From: an uncultured Clostridia bacterium
Lineage (GTDB): Bacteria; Bacillota; Clostridia; Saccharofermentanales; Saccharofermentanaceae
Assembly (NCBI GenBank): GCA_946403085.1
Contig: CAMIYM010000013.1
Span: 1 to 64,000 of the forward strand
Direction: 5' to 3'
Length of the DNA: 64,000 bases
How positions within the stretch are numbered: the first letter of the stretch is position 1; each line of letters begins with the position of its first letter. The notes below the pieces were generated by a model. The model ran no database searches, was not told the DNA's origin, and worked only from the letters and a program-made list of their open reading frames with translations. Position numbers and translations under genes: made by a program. Of the stretch, positions 38,509 through 47,950 are shown in pieces.

Positions 38509-39372
38509 ATGAAGATTAGCAAAATTCTCGCAGACAAGAATCCTACGATCTCTTTTGAGGTATTCCCGCCCAAGGCTGAGACAGGTCTTAATGACGTCAA
38601 GGCTGCCGCAGGCGCCATCGCCGCTCTGGGCCCTTCATTCATGTCCGTTACATACGGCGCAGCAGGCTCCACATCCAAGCTCACTGTAGAAGTAGCTTCA
38701 AGCATCAAGAGCCTTTACGGTGTTCCCGTAATGCCGCACCTGACATGCGTAGCTTCTACCAAAGAACATGTTGCTAATATGCTCAGCCAGATTCGCGAAA
38801 ACAATATCGACAACATCATGGCATTAAGAGGCGATCTTCCCAAGGACGGTGTTGTCTGCAACGATTATACCCATGCATCAGATCTCATAAGAGATATCAG
38901 AGCGCAGGACCCCGACATCTGCATCGGCGGTGCGTGCTACCCTGAAGGACACGTTGAATCTGCTCACAAGTCTGAAGACATTCACTTCCTTAAAGAGAAA
39001 GTCGACGCAGGCTGTGATTTCCTTACGACACAGATGTTTTTCGACAATAACATATTCTATAACTTCCTTTACAGGGTTAAGGACGTCGGCATCAATGTCC
39101 CGATCGTTCCAGGCATCATGCCTATCACCACTGCAAAGCAGTTATCAAGATCAGTACAGCTCTCAGGCACGAGCGTTCCTGAGCGTTTCAAGGCAATAGT
39201 CGACCGCTTCGGTGATGACCCTGTCGCAATGCGTCAGGCAGGAATCATCTATGCCACAGAGCAGATCATCGACCTCATCGCAAACGGCATCACACATATT
39301 CACGTATATTCCATGAATAAGCCTGACGTCGCTTCAGACATACTCTATAACCTCAAGGGGATCATCGGATAA
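38509..39372 (+). CDS. metF: Methylenetetrahydrofolate reductase
   Basis: 287 residues, a complete TIM barrel. 'ISFEVFPPKAE' holds the catalytic Glu, and 'HLTCVASTKEHVANML', 'ALRGDLPKDG' and 'DFLTTQMFFDN' are FAD- and folate-site motifs. It reduces methylene-THF to methyl-THF, the methyl donor used by MetH downstream. First gene of a three-gene operon; its stop overlaps the next start by one base. AGGGAAA precedes the ATG. Confidence 0.95.
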   Translation: MKISKILADKNPTISFEVFPPKAETGLNDVKAAAGAIAALGPSFMSVTYGAAGSTSKLTVEVASSIKSLYGVPVMPHLTCVASTKEHVANMLSQIRENNIDNIMALRGDLPKDGVVCNDYTHASDLIRDIRAQDPDICIGGACYPEGHVESAHKSEDIHFLKEKVDAGCDFLTTQMFFDNNIFYNFLYRVKDVGINVPIVPGIMPITTAKQLSRSVQLSGTSVPERFKAIVDRFGDDPVAMRQAGIIYATEQIIDLIANGITHIHVYSMNKPDVASDILYNLKGIIG

Positions 39373-40046
39373 TGCCTTTAGGAGTCGAAATACCCGTCAA
39401 AGAAGTTCAGCGGTACATGGGTTACCACGGTATCGTTGATATCGCGCCCGACATTCAGGCTAAGATCAGCAAAGCCGTTGATCTGCTCGGCGCACAGTCG
39501 CATCCGAGGATCGTTACAAAGGAATACCCGATTAGAGTAAGAGGCAACGACATCACTATCTATAACGATACTGAAGAGATCGTTCTTACTTCCGAGTCAC
39601 TTGCAAGGAACCTTAAAGGCTGCTGCGGCGCGATCCTGCTTGCTGCAACGATCGGTCCTGCCTGCGACATGCTCGTAAGAAGGGCTTCCGTTACTTCTTC
39701 TGCAGAGGCTTCCATCTATCAGGCAGCAGGAGCTGCAGCGATAGAAGCTTTTCTTGACGATCAGAATGCCAAGCTCGAGAAGGAATACGAGGCACAGGGA
39801 CTCTTCCTAAGGCCCAGATTTTCGCCCGGTTACGGCGATCTTAAACTCGATCACCAGAAAGACTGGTTCAGGCTCCTTGATATATCAAAGCAGATCGGCG
39901 TGGAACTTACGGATTCGCTCCTGATGGTTCCCACAAAGTCCGTTACCGCACTTATCGGTATCGGCATAGATAAGAGCAAGGCCGGCTGCACCGGATGTTC
40001 CGGCTGCAACAAGCACGACACCTGCGCATATTCGAAAGAGGACTAA
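39372..40046 (+). CDS. Methionine synthase activation-domain protein
   Basis: 224 residues, resembling the AdoMet-dependent reactivation domain of MetH as a stand-alone protein, common in Clostridia. 'RPRFSPGYGDLKLDHQ' contains the RxxxGY(G)D SAM-binding motif. The end is Cys-rich ('GCTGCSGCNKHDTC'), which could bind metal or an Fe-S cluster. It would reactivate oxidised cobalamin by reductive methylation with AdoMet. It overlaps metF and lies 5 bases before metH. Confidence 0.92.
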   Translation: MPLGVEIPVKEVQRYMGYHGIVDIAPDIQAKISKAVDLLGAQSHPRIVTKEYPIRVRGNDITIYNDTEEIVLTSESLARNLKGCCGAILLAATIGPACDMLVRRASVTSSAEASIYQAAGAAAIEAFLDDQNAKLEKEYEAQGLFLRPRFSPGYGDLKLDHQKDWFRLLDISKQIGVELTDSLLMVPTKSVTALIGIGIDKSKAGCTGCSGCNKHDTCAYSKED

Positions 40047-40051
40047 CTAAC

Positions 40052-42460
40052 ATGAACTTAAGAGACAGACTCGGCAAAGAATGGTTATTCTGCGACGGTG
40101 GCACCGGCTCCATCCTACAGAAGATGGGACTTAAAGGCGGCGAACTGCCTGAGACCTGGAACCTCACAAGACCTGACGACATCAAGGCTCTTAACAAGGG
40201 TTATTTTGATGCAGGTTCCAACATCGTAAACACTAACACTTTCGGTGCCAACAGGTTCAAGTTCGACAACGTATCAGAGATCGTCACTGCTGCCGTTAAG
40301 ATCTGCCAGCAGGCTCGAAAAGAAGCAGGCCGCGAAGACGACGCCTATGTAGCGATCGATGTCGGCCCTACAGGAAAGCTCTTAGAGCCCATGGGAGATC
40401 TCCCCTTCAATGAAGCAGTAGATGTTTTCGCTGAGATAATAAAAGCAGGCTATGAGGCAGGCGGCGACGTCGTCGTTATCGAGACGATGAGCGACTCCTA
40501 TGAGGCAAAGGCTGCTGTAGTTGCTGCAAAAGAAGTATGCGACCTGCCCATCATCGTCACAATGGTCTACGACGAGACAGGTAAGCTCCTCACAGGAGGC
40601 GGCGTAGAAGGCACTGTTGCTATGCTCGAAGGACTTAAGGTAGATGCTATCGGTATCAACTGCGGATTCGGCCCTAAGCAGATGCTCCCTATTGCAGAGC
40701 GTCTTGTTAAGTGCTGCTCACTTCCTATTGTTGTTAACCCCAACGCAGGCCTTCCCAGAACCGAAAACGGCGTCACTGTATATGACGTTGATCCTGATGA
40801 TTTTGCTTCCGTTATGGAGCAGATCGCGAAGATCGGCGTACACGTCATGGGCGGCTGCTGCGGTACCACGCCCGATCACATCAGCAAGATGATAAATACC
40901 GTTAAAGTGCTTCCGTTTACAGAGCCCACGGTCAAGAACGATACATACGTTACAAGCTTTGCAGACTGTGTAAAGATCGGCAGAAAGCCTGTCATCATCG
41001 GCGAGAGGATCAATCCTACCGGCAAGAAAAAGCTCCAGCAGGCACTCCGTGACAACAACATCGATTATCTTCTGACTGAAGCATTGAAACAGGAAGAAGC
41101 AGGCGCTCACATCCTTGATGTAAACGTAGGTCTTCCTGAGATCGACGAGCCTTCCATGATGGAGGACGTCATCTTAAAGATCCAGTCAGTTACAAATCTT
41201 CCTTTGCAGATCGATACGACCAATATCGAAGCCCTGGAGCGCGGCATGCGCATCTACAACGGCAAGCCCATGATCAACTCGGTAAACGGCAAAGAAGAAA
41301 ACATCAAGGCCGTCATGCCTCTGGTCGCAAAATACGGCGGCGTTCTCGTAGCACTCCCGCTTGACGAAGGCGGTATTCCCGAGACATCCGAAGGCAGGAT
41401 CGCTATCGCTAAGCGCCTCTATGAAGCAGCTGACAAGTATGGCATTCCGAGAAAAGACATCGTCATCGATGGCCTTGCCATGACGATCTCATCAGACCCT
41501 AATTCCGCCATCGCGACACTCGATACAGTAAGACGTGTAAGAGACGAATTTAACGGGCATTCCATTCTCGGTGTATCGAATATCTCATTCGGTCTCCCTG
41601 CCCGCGAACTCGTCAATTCGCACTTCCTTACGATGGCGATGCAGAACGGTCTTTCATGCGCGATCATAAACCCGGTAAACGGCCCCATGATGGCATCTTA
41701 CAGATCATTTAACGCATTGATGAACTTAGATCCGAATCTTACTGAATTCATCACGTCATTCAAGGATTATGTCGCAGGCACATCTTCTGTTGCAAGCAGT
41801 GCGAAGACTACCGGCGCTTCTTCAGGTGCAGTTCTGACTCTTGGCGAAGCGATCGAGAGAGGTGTCGTCGGAAGAGCCGCGGAAGCAATGAAGGAAGAGC
41901 TTGCATCAGGCCGTGATTCCCTCGAGATAATCGACGCTGAACTTATTCCTTCACTCGACCGTGTCGGCAAAGGCTTCGAGAAAGGAACTGTCTTCCTTCC
42001 CCAGCTTCTCATGAGCGCTGATGCCGCAAAGGCAGCTTTCGCAGTTGTTAAGGAAGCTATGGCCGATAAGCCCCGTAATACCAAGGGCCAGGTCATCTTA
42101 GCCACCGTCAAAGGCGACATTCACGACATCGGCAAGAACATCGTCAAAGTAATGCTCGAGAACTACGGATACGACGTTATCGACCTGGGTAAGGACGTTC
42201 CGCCTGAAGTGATCGTCGACTGCGCTATCGAGAACAACATCCGCGTAGTTGGCCTGTCTGCCCTCATGACCACAACAGTTGCTTCAATGGAAGATACCAT
42301 TAAGCTTCTCCGTGAGAAAAAGCCCGACACCAAAGTCGTTGTCGGCGGTGCCGTAATGACACCTGAATACGCTGACAAGATCGGTGCCGATGCATACGCA
42401 AAAGATGCCATGGGTACGGTAAGATACTGCGACTCTGTTTTCGAGGGATTGGTAAGGTAA
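40052..42460 (+). CDS. metH: Cobalamin-dependent methionine synthase (three domains)
   Basis: 802 residues from the ATG at 40052 (the track start is 19 codons too early, inside the preceding gene). Homocysteine domain at 1-290 with zinc ligands Cys204, Cys269 and Cys270 ('GGCCGTTPDHI'); pterin-binding domain at about 310-570 ('GERINPTGKK', 'DVNVGLPEIDEPSMM'); cap and B12 domain at about 590-802 with 'DIHDIGKNIV', His691 as lower axial ligand. The activation domain is missing and is supplied by the neighbouring gene. Transfers methyl from methyl-THF to homocysteine via cobalamin. Confidence 0.95.
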   Translation: MNLRDRLGKEWLFCDGGTGSILQKMGLKGGELPETWNLTRPDDIKALNKGYFDAGSNIVNTNTFGANRFKFDNVSEIVTAAVKICQQARKEAGREDDAYVAIDVGPTGKLLEPMGDLPFNEAVDVFAEIIKAGYEAGGDVVVIETMSDSYEAKAAVVAAKEVCDLPIIVTMVYDETGKLLTGGGVEGTVAMLEGLKVDAIGINCGFGPKQMLPIAERLVKCCSLPIVVNPNAGLPRTENGVTVYDVDPDDFASVMEQIAKIGVHVMGGCCGTTPDHISKMINTVKVLPFTEPTVKNDTYVTSFADCVKIGRKPVIIGERINPTGKKKLQQALRDNNIDYLLTEALKQEEAGAHILDVNVGLPEIDEPSMMEDVILKIQSVTNLPLQIDTTNIEALERGMRIYNGKPMINSVNGKEENIKAVMPLVAKYGGVLVALPLDEGGIPETSEGRIAIAKRLYEAADKYGIPRKDIVIDGLAMTISSDPNSAIATLDTVRRVRDEFNGHSILGVSNISFGLPARELVNSHFLTMAMQNGLSCAIINPVNGPMMASYRSFNALMNLDPNLTEFITSFKDYVAGTSSVASSAKTTGASSGAVLTLGEAIERGVVGRAAEAMKEELASGRDSLEIIDAELIPSLDRVGKGFEKGTVFLPQLLMSADAAKAAFAVVKEAMADKPRNTKGQVILATVKGDIHDIGKNIVKVMLENYGYDVIDLGKDVPPEVIVDCAIENNIRVVGLSALMTTTVASMEDTIKLLREKKPDTKVVVGGAVMTPEYADKIGADAYAKDAMGTVRYCDSVFEGLVR

Positions 42461-42845
42461 GACCGGACCTTGCAGTTATAATTCAAGTAAATTGTTGTCC
42501 CCCTTTTGCGAAAACCGCATTAGGGGGATAAATTTTGGAATATGTTGTCCCCCTCTGGCCAAAACAGCCTTAGGGGGACATGCTTTTGAGGGCAATTCGG
42601 GCAGTCTCATTACCGGCGTACGCAAAACAGGGCGCATTTACCATCAAAAAGAGTACGTTTTCGCCCCTTGTAAGTTACAATGCCTAAAAGCGGGCGCATT
42701 TGACCCTGAAATGCGTACGATTTTGCGCACTATACGGTGCAAGACCTTTTCGAGCAATGAGTATCCCAACATTGCGAAAACAACCCGTCTTGCAACACGC
42801 CATATAATAATCCCCCTCCAGCCACAGCCGAAGGGGGACACGTTT
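42461..42845. repeat. Intergenic block of hairpin repeats
   Basis: No gene. Two similar units TTGTCCCCCTNTNGC..AAAAC.GC.TTAGGGGGA (42493-42530 and 42546-42580) each form a CCCCCT/AGGGGG hairpin, and a third hairpin CCCCCTCC..GAAGGGGGAC sits at 42811-42840. Between them, GCGCATTTGACCCTGAAATGCGTACGATTTTGCGCACT (about 42688-42731) is related to sequences at 53.56 and 61.28 kb. The first hairpins probably also end the metH transcript and, from the other side, the operon reading towards them. Confidence 0.75.
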
Positions 42846-43064
42846 TTACTTCTTCACTCTTCCCATCTTCACGAAATTAACTATCCCGTAAACGATCAGG
42901 AAGACAGCACCTGCGAAGCCGATGATGCCCGTGATGTTTACCAGGTAGTGAGTGGGCAGCTCAAAGACATGTGCCAGGTGGTCGTAAAGGGCAATGAAAC
43001 CCGCTATCCAAAACGGGAGTGCGGCAAAGCAGATAATACCTTGTGTTCTGTATTTTGCTCTCAT
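42846..43064 (-). CDS. Small two-helix membrane protein
   Basis: 72 residues. Two hydrophobic segments ('IICFAALPFWIAGFIALY', 'NITGIIGFAGAVFLIVYGIV') and a basic C-terminus. Its ATG overlaps the phosphorylase stop by four bases, so it is translated with the operon. Not recognised. Confidence 0.7.
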   Translation of the reverse strand: MRAKYRTQGIICFAALPFWIAGFIALYDHLAHVFELPTHYLVNITGIIGFAGAVFLIVYGIVNFVKMGRVKK

Positions 43065-43816
43065 CTTTTAACGCTCCTCGCGAGTTCAACAGCAACACCG
43101 AATTTGCCGAATGAATGGTTAGCTTCATGAAGGCCGTCAGGTGTGTAGTCGGGCTGGTCGACGACGTCGCCTGCAACGATAAAATCATAGAGTTCAAACC
43201 CGTGGAAATTGCACACTGCCTGAACGCCGGCAAGCTCCATCTCGACTGCGATGCAGCCCTCTTCTTTGCGCTTCCTGACCTTCTCTCTTGTCTCCATGTA
43301 GAGCGCGTCAGTTGTCCACACTCTGCCTTCGATATATGGGTATCCTTTCGAAGCAAAAAAATCAGCGACAAAACCCGCATTCTTTATGGCAATATAATCC
43401 GACGGTGGAGCGTAGTGATAGCTCATTCCTTCGTCGCGGTATGCCTCTGTAGGGACGATGTATTTGCCTGCAGTTTTCTCATTATCGAGAGCGCCGCACG
43501 AACCGAAAAGGATAAACTTTTCAGCACCCGTTTTCCAGTTGACTTCGATGAAATCAGTAGCAGCCTGTGCAGAGCCCATCTCGGAGATATAAAGGATCGC
43601 TTTCATCCCGCCGATATCGAGAAGATATATAGGTCTGATCTTGTTGACCGAACCTAATTCTGACACCTGTTCGTTCGGATATTTCGCGAGTGCTTCTTCA
43701 AATATCTCACGCGAAAAAGTAACGATCGCCGTATCGCAAATATGCTTTCTCTCGCCGAAGAAAGAACCCGGCGTTACTATTGCTTCGCTCTTATCGTCAA
43801 AAGAGTCAGTTATCAT
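43061..43816 (-). CDS. Uridine phosphorylase-like nucleoside phosphorylase
   Basis: 251 residues, typical PNP/UDP-family length. Motifs 'FILFGSCGALDNEKTAGKYIVP' (phosphate loop) and 'GCIAVEMELAGVQAVCNFHG' (the E-M-E ribose site). It cleaves a nucleoside with phosphate to base and ribose 1-phosphate; base specificity cannot be read here. Two bases after the tautomerase gene, within the five-gene operon. Confidence 0.85.
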   Translation of the reverse strand: MITDSFDDKSEAIVTPGSFFGERKHICDTAIVTFSREIFEEALAKYPNEQVSELGSVNKIRPIYLLDIGGMKAILYISEMGSAQAATDFIEVNWKTGAEKFILFGSCGALDNEKTAGKYIVPTEAYRDEGMSYHYAPPSDYIAIKNAGFVADFFASKGYPYIEGRVWTTDALYMETREKVRKRKEEGCIAVEMELAGVQAVCNFHGFELYDFIVAGDVVDQPDYTPDGLHEANHSFGKFGVAVELARSVKR

Positions 43817-43818
43817 TC

Positions 43819-44178
43819 TTATCCCCTTTGCTTACCGCCGATCCCCCAGTTCTCCAGGGGAGGTTCGTTGATTACTATAAACACGTCAGACGGATCTATT
43901 GAAAGACGTGAATTAAGATTGCTGCATATCGTCTCTATCAGCTTGCCTTTCATCTCCTTCGTTCTTCCGGGGAAGATCGAGAGCTCTACTATCATGAAAT
44001 CATCGGACTTAAAATCAGGCTTCTCAAAATCACTTTCCGGGAACTCCTCAACACGCTGGAAACGGTCCCAGTCTTCGATCCCGATCGAGTCGACAAGACC
44101 GTCATGGATCGAATCCAGAACTGTTCTTTTATATTCGGGAGTCTTCCCTTCAAGCATTGATACTTTAACTACCGGCAT
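43819..44178 (-). CDS. Tautomerase-superfamily protein
   Basis: 119 residues. Starts 'MPVVKVSMLEG' so that Pro2 becomes the N-terminal catalytic proline, with 'FIVINEPPLENWGIGG' near the end, as in the longer tautomerase-fold family (fused beta-alpha-beta units). Substrate unknown. Co-transcribed with a nucleoside phosphorylase and a DUF4026-type gene. Confidence 0.85.
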   Translation of the reverse strand: MPVVKVSMLEGKTPEYKRTVLDSIHDGLVDSIGIEDWDRFQRVEEFPESDFEKPDFKSDDFMIVELSIFPGRTKEMKGKLIETICSNLNSRLSIDPSDVFIVINEPPLENWGIGGKQRG

Positions 44179-44187
44179 ATCAGTCGA

Positions 44188-45426
44188 TCACTCCAAAAGA
44201 TATGCATCATCCGGTGATACACGGCACTCTTTTGTGAAGATGAGCCAGTCGGTGATATCGGAGAACGGATATGTGCCGGTATCACCCTGCTTTATGCCTG
44301 AGACATAGTAAGGTTCCTGTGTCAATTCACCGACAACAGTGCCGTCCTTGATGTCCTTGATCTCGAACCAGATGTGTTCCTTTTCGGGCTTATCCGGATT
44401 GCTCCAATGCTCCTTGTCGATGGTAAGACCGATCTTTGCGATGATGGTATTTTCCTTGTTCTCAAATGCCTTGACCATGTAAGGAAGGCGCTCAATAGCA
44501 AGAGCGCTCATACGCTTTGTCTCTTCAGTCGAGAAGTAGAACATCGGATTCTGATTAAGGAACTGATTGAAATCATCAACAGGAGTATAGATCTTCTGCT
44601 CTTCGGCCTTTTCGTTCTTGTAGATCATGAGGACGCATGTATCTTCATTGTGCACACCATCGTCACGGTCTTCCTCAGTACCCAGAGTAACATCCGGATA
44701 GAGCTCTAATGCTTCTTTCCATTCGACCGCGGTAAGCGTAAGCTGCTTGCCTGCTGCCTGTCCGATAAAGACGGCATCACCGGGCTCTATCGGCTCATCA
44801 CTTTCGAGCATTCTCAAAGCAAAAGCTTCGATCATCTTATAGTGGTCATTGAAGAATTCCTTGCTGGAATCTAAGATCTCGAGTTCATATAATCCGCAGC
44901 GCTTAAGGCCGTGCGTGTGAAGCCATACTTCATCACCGCCGTCAGATATTGCCTGAACTGTGAAAAGATATCTGGGTGCAGGAAGTACGGATGATTTAGC
45001 TGCAAGAGATACCCACTTGCCTGAAAGGAGCTTTTCGGAAGGACAGTCAAGCACTGCGATAAGTTCCGGGAAAAGCACGTCTATGATCCTTAACTGGTCA
45101 TAGAAACACTGATTGTTATCGCCCTCATAATCGATGCAGACGCCAAGGCCAACTTCAGCTTCGTCAAGCATCTTGACCTCTTCGTCTGTGAAGGTGTGCT
45201 CAGGACGTACAAAGCTCGGTATCTCAACATTGGTGGGACTTAATTCGACCTCATAGTCGTTGTCTCCAATAGTAAGATCAAGGACAAGCAGTCCTCTGTC
45301 GTCATCCATATTCATATCGTTGACCTTGATAAACTCACAAGTCATAAGATTTCCCATAAAGTTCTTGGGATCATCGATGAGGCTCTGATCCTTGGGGATC
45401 GCTATCATGTATGAAGGTTCCTGCAT
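44188..45426 (-). CDS. DUF4026/DUF2314-like protein
   Basis: 412 residues; ATG with AGGAG upstream. 'DEVWLHTHGLKRCGLYELEI' is characteristic of DUF4026 proteins, and the C-terminal 'KEHIWFEIKDIKDG' with 'YPFSDITDWLIF' resembles DUF2314. Acidic, cytosolic, no signal peptide. Function unknown. It follows a lipoprotein gene by 22 bases and precedes the tautomerase gene by 9. Confidence 0.75.
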   Translation of the reverse strand: MQEPSYMIAIPKDQSLIDDPKNFMGNLMTCEFIKVNDMNMDDDRGLLVLDLTIGDNDYEVELSPTNVEIPSFVRPEHTFTDEEVKMLDEAEVGLGVCIDYEGDNNQCFYDQLRIIDVLFPELIAVLDCPSEKLLSGKWVSLAAKSSVLPAPRYLFTVQAISDGGDEVWLHTHGLKRCGLYELEILDSSKEFFNDHYKMIEAFALRMLESDEPIEPGDAVFIGQAAGKQLTLTAVEWKEALELYPDVTLGTEEDRDDGVHNEDTCVLMIYKNEKAEEQKIYTPVDDFNQFLNQNPMFYFSTEETKRMSALAIERLPYMVKAFENKENTIIAKIGLTIDKEHWSNPDKPEKEHIWFEIKDIKDGTVVGELTQEPYYVSGIKQGDTGTYPFSDITDWLIFTKECRVSPDDAYLLE

Positions 45427-45448
45427 AAACTATCTCCTTGTATTTGAA

Positions 45449-46171
45449 TTATCCTAAGTATTCTTTAACGTCTGCGAAAGAAACGCTCATCTTGAAAAGT
45501 CCGTTTCCGCCTTCATAAGTAAAGTCACGGAGCTCAACATAAGCAAAGCGGTTGAGTTCAACATTGTGAACGGCATAATATATGTCGCTCTCATATTGGG
45601 GCGTTCCGCTCATGAACGGGTCGCCATAGGAGCTGACCAGGCCATCTCTGATTCCATCATACTGTACCTTGATCTCGTCCCTGAACTCAGGTGTATTCTC
45701 GATCTTATAGGCATTATAAGCTTCGTTGACCAAAGTGAATTCGAGGCAGCGGACGTGTCCGTCGTTAACATCAGTCCAGATTTCTAATTCATTGAACTGA
45801 ATATTATCCTTTTTGAAGTATGCAGAGTATACGTGCAGATGTGTCTCAATATTGTTTCTGGTCTCAGTCATCCAAGTGCCGGTGCGGTCATCCAGTTCCG
45901 TTCCGAAGAATTCACCGATCATCTTTTCAGCTGTTTCCTGATCCTTGCCGATGACATCATTCATGAGATTAAAGAGTTCACCATATTCGCCTTTTGAAGC
46001 AGCTGTCTCTGTGGTCGTTTCTTCCGTCTCAGGCTTTTCGGTCTCTTCTTCTGTCTCAGTAGTTCTCTTTGTTGACGATGTTTTGCCTGCGCCCTTATCT
46101 GAGCACGCGCTTATCGAAAACATCATCACCATAGCCATTGTTATGGCAGCTAACTTAATAACCTTTTTCAT
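45449..46171 (-). CDS. Lipoprotein of unknown function
   Basis: 240 residues with a lipobox 'MVMMFSISACSDKG'. A Thr/Glu-rich spacer (about 28-60) precedes a soluble domain with 'NDVIGKDQETAEKMIGEFFG'. GGGGGGAG lies before the ATG. First gene of the operon with the DUF4026, tautomerase and phosphorylase genes. No recognised family. Confidence 0.75.
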   Translation of the reverse strand: MKKVIKLAAITMAMVMMFSISACSDKGAGKTSSTKRTTETEEETEKPETEETTTETAASKGEYGELFNLMNDVIGKDQETAEKMIGEFFGTELDDRTGTWMTETRNNIETHLHVYSAYFKKDNIQFNELEIWTDVNDGHVRCLEFTLVNEAYNAYKIENTPEFRDEIKVQYDGIRDGLVSSYGDPFMSGTPQYESDIYYAVHNVELNRFAYVELRDFTYEGGNGLFKMSVSFADVKEYLG

Positions 46172-46300
46172 CGATCTTCTCCCCCCTTATTTCATTAATA
46201 GCGGGGATAATACAGCTGTTTTGTTTTCGCGAAAATCCCCACATCCAAAAATAATTATATCAGATAATTTTAACGTTTTTATCACTACTGAAGCGGGGAC

Positions 46301-46333
46301 AAAAAAAGCCGGACCCTATATCAGGATCCGGCC
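46301..46333 (-). terminator. Terminator after the ThiT-aquaporin gene
   Basis: Minus strand GCCGGATCC, short loop, GGGTCCGGC, then TTTTTTTG. It lies 40 bases after the fusion gene stop. Confidence 0.88.
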
Positions 46334-46372
46334 GTTCTAATCAGAAAACGTATCTTCAGATACTAAGCTTTA

Positions 46373-47707
46373 TCAAGCTTCCTTACCCTTTGTGAGAGCC
46401 ATGTAAACGAGTGCTGCAACAGCTGCACCGATCATAGGTCCTACGATGAATACCCAGAGGCTTGAAAGAGCTGCACCGCCTGCGAAGATTGCAGGTCCGA
46501 TGGAACGTGCAGGGTTAACAGATGTACCTGTAAAGCTGATGCCGAGAATGTGTACGAGAACAAGAGCGAAGCCGATGATGAGGCCGCCGAAAGAACCATG
46601 CTTGAACTTCTCATCTGTTACGCCGAGGATAACAAGAACGAAGATAGCAGTGAGAACTGCCTCGATGATGATGCCGGCAGCAATGTTTCCGTTTACACCT
46701 GCAAGGCCGTTAGCACCAAGACCCCATGAAGTCATCTTCTGTGCTTCTGCATCATAAACACCTGTCATGTCGACCTTGCCTGCTGTCTTGAACAGGTACT
46801 TAAGAAGAGCTGCACCTGAGATTGCACCAAGAGTCTGGAATACGATATATCCCCAGAATTCCTTGGAAGTCATCTTCTTAGAGATAAGCATTGCAAGAGA
46901 TACAGCAGGATTGATGTGGCAGCCTGATACGTTGCCGATGCAGTAAGCCATTCCAACGATAACAAGACCGAATGCAAATGCTGTAAGGATATATCCGCCG
47001 CCGTTTACAGAGTCACAGCCAACTGCCATTGCAGTGCCGCAGCCAAGGAAAACGAGTACGAATGTACCGATGAATTCAGCAGTGAACTTCTGAACATATG
47101 CAAGTGTTGCATCTTCCTTTGTAGAAGGGATAACCATGTAAAGTACGATGAGAACGACTGCAAGGATCGCAAGGTCAGCAAGAAGGAAAGAACCGTTGTA
47201 GACCATTGAGAACACATATACATTATCGTATCCTGCTTCAGCAGCGGAATCAGCGTAGAAGATAACACCTGAAGCAACAGAACCGAGCCATCTTACGATG
47301 TATGCGACAACTGTGAATGCAAGAGTCTTAAGGATCGTAGCACTTCTGAATCTGTTAAGTGCACCGGGGATCTTTGCCCTGTCATCTGCCTTAAGAGCAG
47401 CAAAACCTGCAAAGCCCAAAGCTGTATAGCCGATCGTGTAGTCCAAGATAACCTGGAAAGGAGTTACGAGCCAGCCGCCGATAAGCTGCAAAAGACTGAA
47501 GATGAAAGCGATGATGAAACCCCATACAGGTCCGAAAGCAACACCGTAAACGATGATAGGCAATGTTGAAGCCGGTGTAACTGATCCGCCCATAGGCATC
47601 TCGAAAAGCTTGATCTGTGAGAGTACGAATGCCAATGCAAGGCATACGCCGCCCGTGGATACCTTCAAGATATACTCACGGTTGGATTTGGTTGATTGTT
47701 TTGACAT
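46373..47707 (-). CDS. ThiT thiamine-transporter S component fused to an aquaporin
   Basis: 444 residues in one unbroken frame; GGAGGTG lies four bases before the ATG. Residues 12-193 are a ThiT/YuaJ-like ECF substrate-binding subunit with six helices ('FQVILDYTIGYTALGFAGF', 'YIVRWLGSVASGVIFYAD', 'VYNGSFLLADLAIL'). Residues 205-440 are a full MIP-family channel: 'EFIGTFVLVFLGCGTAMAV', first NPA at 266-268 ('CHINPAVSLAM'), second NPA at 398-400 followed by Arg401 ('SVNPARSIGP'), as in water-selective aquaporins. Only a short 'STKEDATLAYV' linker joins them. The TPP riboswitch upstream fits the ThiT half. Several ThiT thiamine-site residues I remember (an aromatic and a His in the 'RYIWH' segment) differ here. 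Confidence 0.92.
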   Translation of the reverse strand: MSKQSTKSNREYILKVSTGGVCLALAFVLSQIKLFEMPMGGSVTPASTLPIIVYGVAFGPVWGFIIAFIFSLLQLIGGWLVTPFQVILDYTIGYTALGFAGFAALKADDRAKIPGALNRFRSATILKTLAFTVVAYIVRWLGSVASGVIFYADSAAEAGYDNVYVFSMVYNGSFLLADLAILAVVLIVLYMVIPSTKEDATLAYVQKFTAEFIGTFVLVFLGCGTAMAVGCDSVNGGGYILTAFAFGLVIVGMAYCIGNVSGCHINPAVSLAMLISKKMTSKEFWGYIVFQTLGAISGAALLKYLFKTAGKVDMTGVYDAEAQKMTSWGLGANGLAGVNGNIAAGIIIEAVLTAIFVLVILGVTDEKFKHGSFGGLIIGFALVLVHILGISFTGTSVNPARSIGPAIFAGGAALSSLWVFIVGPMIGAAVAALVYMALTKGKEA

Positions 47708-47796
47708 AAAAACACCTCCGTCTATGGTAACCGGAGCGAATCGCTATGGATCTGAAAGATCATGCCAAAGACAAGAGGCTAGAAAATATATATCAG

Positions 47797-47877
47797 GCTC
47801 CCTACGCCGGCATTATCCGTCAGGTTCAGCGGGTCGGATGTTTGATCCCTCTCAGCTTTTAAAAGCTCCCCGGTTTC
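47797..47877 (-). promoter_or_regulatory. TPP (THI-box) riboswitch
   Basis: The minus strand carries the consensus in order: GGGGAGC, GCTGAGAGGG, GACCCGCTGAACCTGA, CGGATAATGCCGGCGTAGGGAGC. These are the conserved P1, P2-P3 and P4-P5 elements of thiamine-pyrophosphate riboswitches. It lies about 90 bases before the ThiT-aquaporin start and should lower its expression when thiamine pyrophosphate is abundant. The expression platform (termination or ribosome-site masking) is not clear. Confidence 0.96.
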
Positions 47878-47950
47878 CGTTTGTCGCAAAAAATATACTA
47901 TACGGCTACTTCAAATACAATAAATCAGGGGATGTCTCAATGCACAAAAA

